A stretch of DNA of 5,280 bases from Thermodesulfobacteriota bacterium (GTDB lineage Bacteria; Desulfobacterota; DSM-4660; Desulfatiglandales; HGW-15): contig JALOPA010000209.1 in the NCBI GenBank assembly GCA_025454125.1, positions 1-5,280 of the forward strand, in the 5' to 3' direction. This document shows, piece by piece, positions 1 through 5,280 of this stretch (position 1 is the first letter of the stretch; each line of letters opens with the position of its first letter). The notes beneath the pieces are model-generated. The model worked only from the letters and a program-made list of their open reading frames with translations, did not search any database and had not been told where the DNA came from. Position numbers and translations under genes: made by a program.

Positions 1-2
1 TG

Positions 3-1457
3 CGGGAGATGGGGCAGGTGTCGCTCCTGACCCGCGAGGGCGAGGTCGAAATCGCCAAGCGGATAGAAGCGGGCGAGCGCGAAGTCTTCAACGCGATCAT
101 GGAGTCGTCCATTGGCATCAAGGAGATCATGAGCCTGCGGGAGCGGCTGGAAAACGATGTCGTGCGGATCCCGGACGTGCTCAAAGAGGTGGAGGAGGAC
201 ATCAGTCCCGAGGAGGAAGAAAATCAGAAGGGCCGCGTCATCCGGATGCTCGAAGAGGTGCAGAAGCTCGACGAGGCCAACAAGATCATGCAGACCACCC
301 TTCTGTCTCACAACATCACGTTGGATGAGCAGACGGTATTGAAGGGCCAGCTTCAGCAGAACAAGGAGCAGATTGTGAATCTGCTCAAGGGAATGCAGCT
401 GGGGCGGCGGCATATTGATAATATCATCAATAAATTGCGAGATTGCCTGGACAACATCGAGCAGTCCGAAAAGGACCTCCAGGAAAGCCTTTTGACTTGC
501 GGAAAGCCATTTCAGGAGCTCAAGCCCCTTTACGACAATGCGCTGCAGGGGGAGGCGCAGCTCGAGGAGTGCGCGCTGCATCTGGGGGTGGCCCCCACGC
601 AGTTCCTGCACCTCGTTGCCCGCGCTGTGTCGGCCAGGGAGCGCATCAGCCAGCTGGAGATGGAAGCCAAGATGGACTCCAAGTCGCTCCGGCAGATCCT
701 GCGCCGCGTGGAAGACGGCATGATCCGGGCAAAGATCGCCAAGAGCGAGCTCATTGAGGCCAATTTGAGGCTGGTGGTCAGCATTGCCAAGAAGTACACC
801 AACCGCGGGCTCCAGTTTCTGGATTTGATCCAGGAGGGCAACATCGGGCTCATGAAAGCCGTCGACAAGTTCGAGTACCAGCGCGGGTACAAGTTCAGCA
901 CCTACGCCACCTGGTGGATTCGGCAGGCCATCACCCGGGCCATCGCGGATCAGGCGCGCACCATTCGCATCCCCGTGCACATGATCGAGACCATCAACAA
1001 GCTCATCCGCACATCGCGCTACCTGGTCCAGGAGCTCGGTCGCGAGCCCACTCCCGAGGAGATCGCGGAGAAGATGGAATTCCCCGTGGAGAAGGTGCGA
1101 AAGGTCCTGAAGATCGCCAAGGAGCCCATCAGTCTGGAGACCCCCATCGGTGAAGAGGAGGACAGCCATCTGGGAGACTTCATCGAGGACAAGCGCGTGG
1201 CCTCACCGGTGGATGCGGTGATCAACCTGAACCTGAGCGAGCAGACGCGAAAAGCCCTGGCGACCTTGACGCCCCGGGAGGAAAAAGTCCTTCGCATGCG
1301 TTTCGGCATTGGTGAAAAGGCGGATCATACCCTTGAGGAGGTCGGACAGGATTTTGCGGTCACAAGAGAGCGGATCCGGCAGATCGAAGCCAAGGCGCTC
1401 AGGAAGCTGAGACACCCCAGCCGCCGCAAGGAGCTCAAGAGCTTCATCGAAACCTGA
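3..1457 (+). CDS. rpoD: RNA polymerase primary sigma factor RpoD (sigma-70), 5' end outside window
   Basis: This is the housekeeping sigma factor, which binds core RNA polymerase and recognises -35/-10 promoters. The gene is 5'-truncated: the frame is open to the window edge, and the first visible residues (R-E-M-G-Q-V-x-L-L-T-R-E-G-E) are region 1.2, which normally lies about 100 residues in. The ATG at position 9 is therefore internal. Counting from that Met, region 1.2 covers about 1-30. A long non-conserved region of the sigma70_ner type runs to about 240. Region 2 is at 245-330, with the core-binding and -10-recognition stretch [20 protein letters not shown] at 294-313. Region 3 covers about 325-400 and region 4 410-482, with the -35-binding helix-turn-helix near 441-467 ([20 protein letters not shown]). 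The protein ends S-F-I-E-T. The family usually lies behind dnaG, but that part is not visible. No terminator follows; the next gene starts 78 bp downstream in the same frame. The last codons and the TGA stop lie inside a heptamer repeat tract. Confidence 0.98.
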   Translation, partial: REMGQVSLLTREGEVEIAKRIEAGEREVFNAIMESSIGIKEIMSLRERLENDVVRIPDVLKEVEEDISPEEEENQKGRVIRMLEEVQKLDEANKIMQTTLLSHNITLDEQTVLKGQLQQNKEQIVNLLKGMQLGRRHIDNIINKLRDCLDNIEQSEKDLQESLLTCGKPFQELKPLYDNALQGEAQLEECALHLGVAPTQFLHLVARAVSARERISQLEMEAKMDSKSLRQILRRVEDGMIRAKIAKSELIEANLRLVVSIAKKYTNRGLQFLDLIQEGNIGLMKAVDKFEYQRGYKFSTYATWWIRQAITRAIADQARTIRIPVHMIETINKLIRTSRYLVQELGREPTPEEIAEKMEFPVEKVRKVLKIAKEPISLETPIGEEEDSHLGDFIEDKRVASPVDAVINLNLSEQTRKALATLTPREEKVLRMRFGIGEKADHTLEEVGQDFAVTRERIRQIEAKALRKLRHPSRRKELKSFIET

Positions 1458-1517
1458 AACCGGTGGTCGGAAGTCGGAAGATTCAAACCAGGAATCAGGA
1501 ACCAGGAACTCGAAACC
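1448..1517 (+). repeat. Ten in-phase degenerate 7-bp tandem repeats across the rpoD stop codon
   Basis: Cutting the sequence every seven bases from 1448 gives ten units in one unbroken phase. Units include CGAAACC (1448-1454 and again 1511-1517), TGAAACC (1455-1461), GGAAGTC (1469-1475), AGGAATC (1490-1496) and AGGAACC (1497-1503). Unit position 2 is G in 9 of 10, position 4 is A in 9 of 10, and position 7 is C in 8 of 10, giving a consensus close to x-G-A-A-A-C-C. The TGA stop of rpoD is the first three bases of unit 2. The tract fills most of the gap before the receiver/TPR gene and contains no hairpin or T-run that would act as a terminator. A similar inverted tract occurs at 5202-5229. 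The type resembles the degenerate heptamer repeats known from intergenic regions of some bacteria; its function is unknown. Confidence 0.75.
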
Positions 1518-1535
1518 TTTTCAGCGAGCCGGGTC

Positions 1536-3287
1536 ATGAATGATGATGAGGAAAAGACAGGCCTGTCCGGACTCAGGGTGCTGTTTTTCGACGAGCTGCC
1601 GAAGAAACGCAAGTATTACCTTTCCTGTCTGCGCATGTGCGGACTGCGTGAGATCCTCATTGCCGACAATCTTGCGGATGCTCTTCAGGCCCTCGTTTCC
1701 AGCAATGTCGACCTGGTCATGCTGACCTGTTCCGGCGAAGAGACCGGGATGGATCTCCTGGTGGAGATTCGAAGTCTCGGCGCCACATCGTTCCTGCCCG
1801 TGGTAGCCATCATGTCCGAGGTCAACGTCATGAATGGCCTCCGCATGCTGGCTCAGGGGGTGAACCATATTCTGACGGACCCGCTGAGTCAGCAGGGGCT
1901 GGAGTCGATGGTCCAGCAGGTCTTCAGGGAACGCTTCGGGATCGATCAGATAGACCAGGAAATTTCCATCGCTCAGAGTCTTGTGGATGAAGGCAAGCTG
2001 GAGGATGCGCATCGGTTGTACTCGCGATGCCTGAGGATGGAGGGGGTGACTCGCGATCAGCTCTTTCAGGCTTACCTGGGGTTGGCCCGGACTGGAACGG
2101 AGCGACAGGAATGGCTCGAAGCCGAAAGCAATCTCTTCCTGGCGCTGGAGATTGCCAAGTCCGAAACCAACCGCGTCCTGACCCATTGGCTCCTGTCCCG
2201 TGCCTTCTACCAGTATGGAAAGCTTTATGAGAAGCGCGGTCTCATGGAAAAGGCACTCAAGAGCTATCAGACCTCCGTGTCTTTCGACCCGTATCATGTG
2301 GCAAGCCTCAAGCCCTTGCTGATGTTTCTTCTGAAGCAGGACAACTTCACAGAGATCTCCAGGCTTCTGGCTGAGGCCCGGGCGAATTTTCCGGCCTACA
2401 GCGAACCTTTGGGGGAGCTGGCGGAGACGTTGAACGGCATGGCGGTCAGGGCTCAGGTGCTGGGCTTGCCGGTCTATGCCGCCAAGCTCTACGGGCAGCT
2501 CATGACCCTGCCTCACGATCGTGTGGTCGTCCACCAGGATACGACCGATTATCTCGTCAATGCCGGCAAGATCACCCAGGCCCTGACGACCCTGAGGGAG
2601 GTCAGTGCTCAGGTAAGGAGTCCCGAAATCTTTGGCAGGATTGGAACCATCCTGCTGGATGTGGAACGGCGCTATCTGGGCGGAGCCACCAAAAAGCAGA
2701 CTGCCGAAGTGGATCTCAGCTTTTTCAAGGACATGGATTCTCCCAAGACCGTCGCGCTCGCCTACCGGGCCTTCCAGGAGGGGCTGCTTCTCAACCCGGG
2801 CGATATTCAGCTGCGGCTCGGAGTGGCTTATTGCCTCATGCGGCAGGGAAAGCACGAAGCCCTGGGAGAAATGCTGAACAAGTTCAAGGAGGGTGACAGG
2901 CTCGGGAAGAAGCTCCACATGCGGATCATCGAGATGTTGCTCGAGGGCCGCCTCTACGATCTGGCGCACAGCTGGATCAAGGATGCGATTTCTCAATTCC
3001 CGCGGGAGGTGGCTTTCTACGAATGCGCAGCCCGGTGTTACAAGGGCCAGAGGAAGCCCCAGAAGTCCATCGAATGTCTGAAGAAGGCTCTGGCCCTGGA
3101 TTCCGAGCATCCCGGCATCAACCTGGCTCTGGCTCGCCTGCACGAGGAGCTGCGCCAGCCGGACGAGGCGGCCTTTTATTATGAGAAGGCGCGGCAGCTT
3201 GCTCCCGATACGGCTGCCAGGCCCAAGCCGCCTGAGGCCGCGGCCGACGGAAAGGGCTTGCCCAAACGCGGCCGGAAATGGTTTTGA
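1536..3287 (+). CDS. Pseudo-receiver (CheY-like) domain protein with C-terminal TPR repeats
   Basis: This 583-residue, probably cytoplasmic protein has no signal peptide or membrane segment. Residues about 12-128 follow the receiver fold: strand 1 L-R-V-L-F-F-D-E (13-20), strand 3 D-L-V-M-L-T (59-64), strand 4 near 88-94, and strand 5 H-I-L-T-D-P-L (111-117). The phospho-acceptor Asp is replaced by Thr64 and the conserved Lys before Pro116 is Asp115; the acidic pair of strand 1 is reduced to D19-E20. Phosphorylation by the usual mechanism is therefore unlikely, and a protein-binding role is inferred. The rest is helical repeats of TPR type, clearest at about 140-170, 217-250, 408-440, 491-523 and 526-556 (final repeats G-x-x-x-x-A-x-x-x-x-x-x-A-L-x-L-D). 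The tail is short and basic (PKRGRKWF). ATG 1536 is the first start codon after the rpoD stop and keeps strand 1 whole, but no clear Shine-Dalgarno precedes it. The gene is probably co-transcribed with rpoD. The specific function is not known. Confidence 0.9.
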   Translation: MNDDEEKTGLSGLRVLFFDELPKKRKYYLSCLRMCGLREILIADNLADALQALVSSNVDLVMLTCSGEETGMDLLVEIRSLGATSFLPVVAIMSEVNVMNGLRMLAQGVNHILTDPLSQQGLESMVQQVFRERFGIDQIDQEISIAQSLVDEGKLEDAHRLYSRCLRMEGVTRDQLFQAYLGLARTGTERQEWLEAESNLFLALEIAKSETNRVLTHWLLSRAFYQYGKLYEKRGLMEKALKSYQTSVSFDPYHVASLKPLLMFLLKQDNFTEISRLLAEARANFPAYSEPLGELAETLNGMAVRAQVLGLPVYAAKLYGQLMTLPHDRVVVHQDTTDYLVNAGKITQALTTLREVSAQVRSPEIFGRIGTILLDVERRYLGGATKKQTAEVDLSFFKDMDSPKTVALAYRAFQEGLLLNPGDIQLRLGVAYCLMRQGKHEALGEMLNKFKEGDRLGKKLHMRIIEMLLEGRLYDLAHSWIKDAISQFPREVAFYECAARCYKGQRKPQKSIECLKKALALDSEHPGINLALARLHEELRQPDEAAFYYEKARQLAPDTAARPKPPEAAADGKGLPKRGRKWF

Positions 3288-3300
3288 CGAGGAAAATAGC

Positions 3301-3329
3301 TTGACAAGGTAGGAGCGCTTTTCTTTAAT
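3301..3329 (+). promoter_or_regulatory. Sigma-70 promoter for the tRNA gene
   Basis: A perfect -35 hexamer TTGACA (3301-3306) is followed, after exactly 17 bp, by TTTAAT (3324-3329), one base from the -10 consensus. Transcription would start near 3336-3337, about 21 nt before the tRNA. The -35 begins 13 bp after the TPR gene stop codon. A short inverted repeat, CTCAA (3336-3340) with TTGAG (3349-3353), lies in the leader, whose removal would require normal 5' processing by RNase P. Position, spacing and sequence all agree; the start site itself is inferred. Confidence 0.85.
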
Positions 3330-3357
3330 TAGCAGCTCAAGGTTGCTTTTGAGTGTA

Positions 3358-3430
3358 GGGCCCATAGCTCAGTTGGTAGAGCCACCGGCTCATAACCGGT
3401 AGGTCCCTGGTTCGAGGCCAGGTGGGCCCA
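3358..3430 (+). tRNA. tRNA with CAT anticodon: elongator tRNA-Met or lysidine-type tRNA-Ile2
   Basis: A full 73-nt cloverleaf can be drawn. The acceptor stem is GGGCCCA (3358-3364) with TGGGCCC (3423-3429), 7 bp, discriminator A3430. The D stem is GCTC/GAGC (3367-3370, 3379-3382). The anticodon stem is ACCGG/CCGGT (3384-3388, 3396-3400) with loop CTCATAA and anticodon CAT at 3391-3393. The variable loop is 3401-3405. The T stem is CCTGG/CCAGG (3406-3410, 3418-3422) with loop TTCGAGG. CCA is not encoded. It is not the initiator, because base pair 1-72 is G-C and the anticodon stem lacks the three G-C pairs at its loop end. C-G pairs at 4-69 and 5-68 are features of tRNA-Ile2, which TilS converts to lysidine-34, so Ile2 is a real possibility. 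Oddities: C rather than a purine at position 26, and G at position 60 of the T loop. Confidence 0.95.
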
Positions 3431-3565
3431 TCAGTTTTGCATGCAGAGTTGGTCGGAATGGAAATGGTTGTCAGACAGAGGTTCTCGAAGGTCGCGCCCG
3501 AAAAAATATACAGGGGTTTGCAGCCGACACAGACGGTCGCTCAACCCTTGGCTTCAAGGAAAAAT
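3431..3565 (+). other. Non-coding trailer/leader between the tRNA and the terminator
   Basis: The 135 bp between the tRNA 3' end and the terminator hold no credible gene. One short open frame crosses it but begins inside the tRNA, lacks a ribosome binding site and has no recognisable content. Visible structure consists of a 5-bp hairpin with a 4-nt loop, CCTTG-GCTT-CAAGG, at 3546-3559 directly before the terminator; a 4-bp inverted repeat CGAC/GTCG (3525-3528, 3536-3539); and an A-rich stretch at 3501-3510 containing TATACA without a usable -35. CCCTT (3545-3549) could also pair with AAGGG inside the terminator's left arm. It may be simply a long tRNA trailer, or an untranslated leader of the NIF3 operon. 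Confidence 0.4.
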
Positions 3566-3604
3566 GAAGGGGTGTTCTCAAAGAGAGCACCCCTTCTCTT
3601 GTTT
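3566..3604 (+). terminator. Strong intrinsic terminator
   Basis: Left arm GAAGGGGTGTTCTC (3566-3579) pairs with right arm GAGAGCACCCCTTC (3583-3596) over 14 bp, with one T-G wobble and a 3-nt AAA loop. The tail TCTTGTTT (3597-3604) is U-rich but interrupted, and an A-run (3560-3564) precedes the hairpin. It can end the tRNA transcript and any read-through from rpoD and the TPR gene. Its end is only 18 bp before the start codon of the NIF3-family gene, so it also lies within that gene's upstream control region. Confidence 0.88.
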
Positions 3605-3622
3605 GGGGGGTAGTCCGAGACG

Positions 3623-4435
3623 ATGGTTCGAGTCCAACACATTCTGGAATGGCTGGATGCCCACGCCCCCTTTCGCCTGGCTGCGGGCTGGGATCGGTGT
3701 GGACTTCAGGTGGGGGATCCCGCGGCGGCGGTGGATCGTGTTCTGGTGGCCCTGGATCCCACTCTGGAAACCATACGGGAGGCGGAACAGCTCGGCTGTC
3801 AGTGCCTGGTGACCCATCACCCGCTTTTTCTCAAGCCTCTGGATGCCGTGCGCGTCGATCAGTTTCCGGGCGGTCTCGTCGCGAGGGCGCTGCGAGGCGG
3901 GGTCAACCTGGTCGCCGCTCACACGAATCTCGATGTGGCCAGGGCCGGAACCAACGACACCCTGGCAGAGTTGCTTGCGCTCGACGCCTTGCAGCCTCTC
4001 GAGGTGGACCCCTCGCTGCGTCATGAGGAGCTTTACTCGGGCCTGGGCCGAATCGGGCTGCTGCCTTGCGCTCTTCCTTTGAAGGCCTTTGCGGAGGAGG
4101 TGCGGCGAGTTTTGAACGGGGCTCTTATTCGGGTGGTGGGCGATCCTTCTCGTCCCGTGTCGCGTGTGGCCCTGTGCACGGGAAGCGGCGGCAGCCTCCT
4201 CGAACTCGCCGCGAGAGCTGGGGTGGATGTCTACCTCACGGGCGACATCAAATACCATGAGGCTCAACGCGCCCTTGAAGAAGGAATGGCGCTGGTCGAC
4301 ATGGGGCACTTCGCTTCGGAGAGAATCATCGTGGCTCCCGTGGCGGAGGTTCTGCGTTCTGAAGCTTCCCTTGGTCAATTGGAACTGGAGGTCTTCACGG
4401 CGAGCCGGGAAGAAGACCCATTCTGGATACTGTAA
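3623..4435 (+). CDS. NIF3/DUF34-family dinuclear metal-binding protein (YbgI-like)
   Basis: This 270-residue cytoplasmic protein has all the family's signature motifs. They are W-D-R-C-G-L-Q-V-G-D (23-32), T-H-H-P-L-F (64-69), H-T-N-L-D (100-104), T-G-D-I-K-Y-H (206-212) and G-H-F-A-S-E (228-233). Expected metal ligands are H65, H66, D104, H229 and E233, all present. The length matches the short E. coli YbgI-type form, without the PII-like insert domain of longer homologues. Family members form ring-shaped hexamers with two metal ions per subunit. Databases often label them 'GTP cyclohydrolase 1 type 2', but the in vivo reaction is not settled, so no enzyme name is given here. The ATG at 3623 fits the family N-terminus; a G-run (3605-3610) 12 bases upstream is a poor, distant ribosome binding site. 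A terminator lies just upstream. The zinc-ribbon gene follows after 17 bp, implying an operon. Confidence 0.95.
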   Translation: MVRVQHILEWLDAHAPFRLAAGWDRCGLQVGDPAAAVDRVLVALDPTLETIREAEQLGCQCLVTHHPLFLKPLDAVRVDQFPGGLVARALRGGVNLVAAHTNLDVARAGTNDTLAELLALDALQPLEVDPSLRHEELYSGLGRIGLLPCALPLKAFAEEVRRVLNGALIRVVGDPSRPVSRVALCTGSGGSLLELAARAGVDVYLTGDIKYHEAQRALEEGMALVDMGHFASERIIVAPVAEVLRSEASLGQLELEVFTASREEDPFWIL

Positions 4436-4440
4436 AACAC

Positions 4441-4446
4441 AGGAGG
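4441..4446 (+). promoter_or_regulatory. Perfect Shine-Dalgarno that sets a TTG start
   Basis: AGGAGG lies 6 bases before the TTG at 4453-4455. No ATG or GTG occurs in frame at a comparable position, and starting later would remove the conserved N-terminal helix. This site therefore decides the start of the zinc-ribbon gene. It lies in the 17-bp gap after the NIF3-family stop codon. Confidence 0.88.
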
Positions 4447-4452
4447 ACTGTC

Positions 4453-5202
4453 TTGCTCCAACAACTCAGGTATCTTGTCGAACTCCAGGTTTTAGAGGAC
4501 AGGAAAAGCGATGTGATCCGCGGCTACAACGAGACGCCCAGGCGTATCGCCGAGATTGAGCAAGAATACACGCGCTTCGAGCAGGCTCTCCTCACCCGAA
4601 AAGCGGAGAGCGACCATGCCCGGAAAATGCGCCGGTCGCTGGAACAGTCCATAGCGGATCTGGAAAATCGTATCGCCCGGTGCAAGATTCGGATGAACGA
4701 AGTGAAGACGAACAAGGAATACCAGGCCATCTTGAGGGAGATCGACGACTTCAAGGCCGAAATCAGACGCAAGGAGGATGAAGCCCTGGAGGTGATGGAG
4801 CAAATCGACACGCTTTCCAAGGAGGTTCAGACCCTGGAGACGGAGGCGGCAACCCACAAGATTCGCATGGAGGCGGACAGGAAGGTCCTCCAGGAGGAGG
4901 CCGACCGCCTCAAGGAGCGCCTGGACCAGTTCGATGCATTGGCTGCGGAGATCAGGGCGAAGATAGATCCCAACCTCCTCAAGCGGTGCGATTCCCTGTT
5001 GTCCCGGCAGGCCGGCATCGCCGTCGCTCCGGTGGAGGGTGGAACCTGCCAGGTCTGCCATCTGAACATTCCGCCCCAGAAGTTCATTGAACTGCAGCGG
5101 GATGAAGCGATCATGCAGTGCCCTCACTGCCACCGCTTCCTCTTCTGGACCGGGCATGAAGCTTACCTGGTGATGGAGGAGGATTTGGGGTTCTCGGCCT
5201 GA
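4453..5202 (+). CDS. Coiled-coil C4-type zinc-ribbon protein (DUF164 / CT398-like)
   Basis: This 249-residue protein starts at TTG, with AGGAGG six bases upstream. Residues about 10-185 are almost entirely charged helix with heptad-like spacing, predicted to form a long antiparallel coiled-coil hairpin. M-N-E-V-K-T-N-K-E-Y-Q-A-I-L-R-E-I-D (81-98) is a conserved stretch of the family. The C-terminal zinc ribbon holds C199-x-x-C202 and C223-x-x-C226; all four zinc ligands are intact. Length and order match the family usually named 'C4-type zinc ribbon domain-containing protein' (its chlamydial member is CT398). Its biochemical role is not firmly established; the chlamydial member is reported to contact sigma-54 and secretion components, and nucleic-acid or protein binding is plausible. 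There is no signal peptide or membrane segment. It pairs with the NIF3-family gene upstream. A heptamer repeat tract begins at the last base of its stop codon. Confidence 0.93.
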   Translation: MLQQLRYLVELQVLEDRKSDVIRGYNETPRRIAEIEQEYTRFEQALLTRKAESDHARKMRRSLEQSIADLENRIARCKIRMNEVKTNKEYQAILREIDDFKAEIRRKEDEALEVMEQIDTLSKEVQTLETEAATHKIRMEADRKVLQEEADRLKERLDQFDALAAEIRAKIDPNLLKRCDSLLSRQAGIAVAPVEGGTCQVCHLNIPPQKFIELQRDEAIMQCPHCHRFLFWTGHEAYLVMEEDLGFSA

Positions 5203-5229
5203 GTTTCGAGTCTGGGGTTTCGGGTTGAA
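5202..5229 (-). repeat. Four inverted heptamer repeats after the zinc-ribbon gene
   Basis: Read on the minus strand from 5229 to 5202, the sequence divides exactly into TTCAACC, CGAAACC, CCAGACT and CGAAACT. These are the same kind of unit as in the tract after rpoD; CGAAACC is identical to two units there. The orientation is opposite. The tract starts at the final A of the TGA stop codon. It is shorter and more degenerate than the first tract, so confidence is lower on its own; the match to 1448-1517 is what supports it. Confidence 0.55.
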
Positions 5230-5280
5230 GAGGGCCCATGGTGTCCCCATCGCTCAGTGCACCTTCACACAGCCAGGTGA

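Noticed and set aside
9..11. ATG at position 9 as the true start of rpoD
   Set aside because: It falls inside conserved region 1.2, which has more protein before it in all primary sigma factors, and the frame stays open to the window edge.
1521..3365. A 614-codon open frame on the minus strand covering the whole TPR gene
   Set aside because: It is in exact codon register with the + gene, so it stays open simply because that gene uses no TTA, CTA or TCA codons. Its translation is rich in H, Q and L with no recognisable domain, while the + strand has clear receiver and TPR features.
3468..3512. A possible promoter with TTGTCA (3468-3473) and TATACA (3507-3512)
   Set aside because: The spacer would be 33 bp, and neither hexamer has a usable partner at 16-18 bp.
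3422..3613. A 63-codon open frame between the tRNA and the NIF3-family gene
   Set aside because: It starts inside the tRNA acceptor/T arm, runs through the terminator hairpin, and has no ribosome binding site or recognisable content.
3578..4378. A 266-codon minus-strand open frame opposite the NIF3-family gene
   Set aside because: It is in the same codon register and starts opposite the terminator. The + strand holds every NIF3 motif.
4492..5250. A 252-codon minus-strand open frame opposite the zinc-ribbon gene
   Set aside because: It is again in codon register. The + strand shows the conserved CxxC pairs, and this frame has no domain.
5231..5250. Short palindromes GGGCCC and CCATGG suggesting a terminator
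   Set aside because: Only about 4 bp of stem can be drawn and no T-run follows.
5225..5253. TTGAAG as a -35 element near the window end
   Set aside because: The bases at the right distance (CATCGC) do not resemble a -10 box, and TTGAAG overlaps the heptamer tract.

Overview
The window looks like core housekeeping DNA from a GC-rich Gram-negative bacterium, most likely a member of the Desulfobacterota (former Deltaproteobacteria), possibly Syntrophobacter-like. This placement rests on the RpoD sequence, which has a long non-conserved insert between regions 1.2 and 2, on the codon usage (almost no TTA, CTA or TCA), and on the gene neighbourhood. It is inference; no database search was possible. 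All genes are on the + strand.

Layout. (1) Positions 3-1457: most of rpoD, the primary sigma factor; its 5' end lies before the window. (2) Positions 1448-1517: ten in-phase degenerate 7-bp repeats that begin inside the last codons of rpoD and supply its stop codon. (3) Positions 1536-3287: a 583-residue protein with a CheY-like receiver that lacks its phospho-acceptor Asp and conserved Lys, followed by tetratricopeptide (TPR) repeats. It is in the same reading frame as rpoD, separated from it by one TGA and 26 open codons. (4) Positions 3301-3329: a near-consensus sigma-70 promoter, followed by a CAT-anticodon tRNA at 3358-3430. (5) Positions 3431-3565: a non-coding stretch that ends in a strong intrinsic terminator (3566-3604), only 18 bp before the next start codon. 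(6) Positions 3623-4435: a NIF3/DUF34-family dinuclear-metal protein. (7) Positions 4453-5202: a coiled-coil C4-type zinc-ribbon protein with a TTG start and a perfect AGGAGG ribosome binding site. (8) Positions 5202-5229: a second heptamer tract of the same type, inverted, again starting at a stop codon. The last 50 bases hold no gene that can be assigned.

How the parts fit together. rpoD and the receiver/TPR gene have no terminator between them and could be co-transcribed; that transcript could run on into the tRNA and stop at 3604. The tRNA also has its own strong promoter. The NIF3 and zinc-ribbon genes are 17 bp apart and form a likely two-gene operon, but the terminator leaves no room for a promoter directly in front of it. 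Its transcription must therefore start upstream of the terminator and read through, or use an unrecognised start in 3431-3565. The least explained items are the pseudo-receiver/TPR protein attached to rpoD, the stop-codon-anchored heptamer tracts, and the terminator in the leader of the NIF3 operon.
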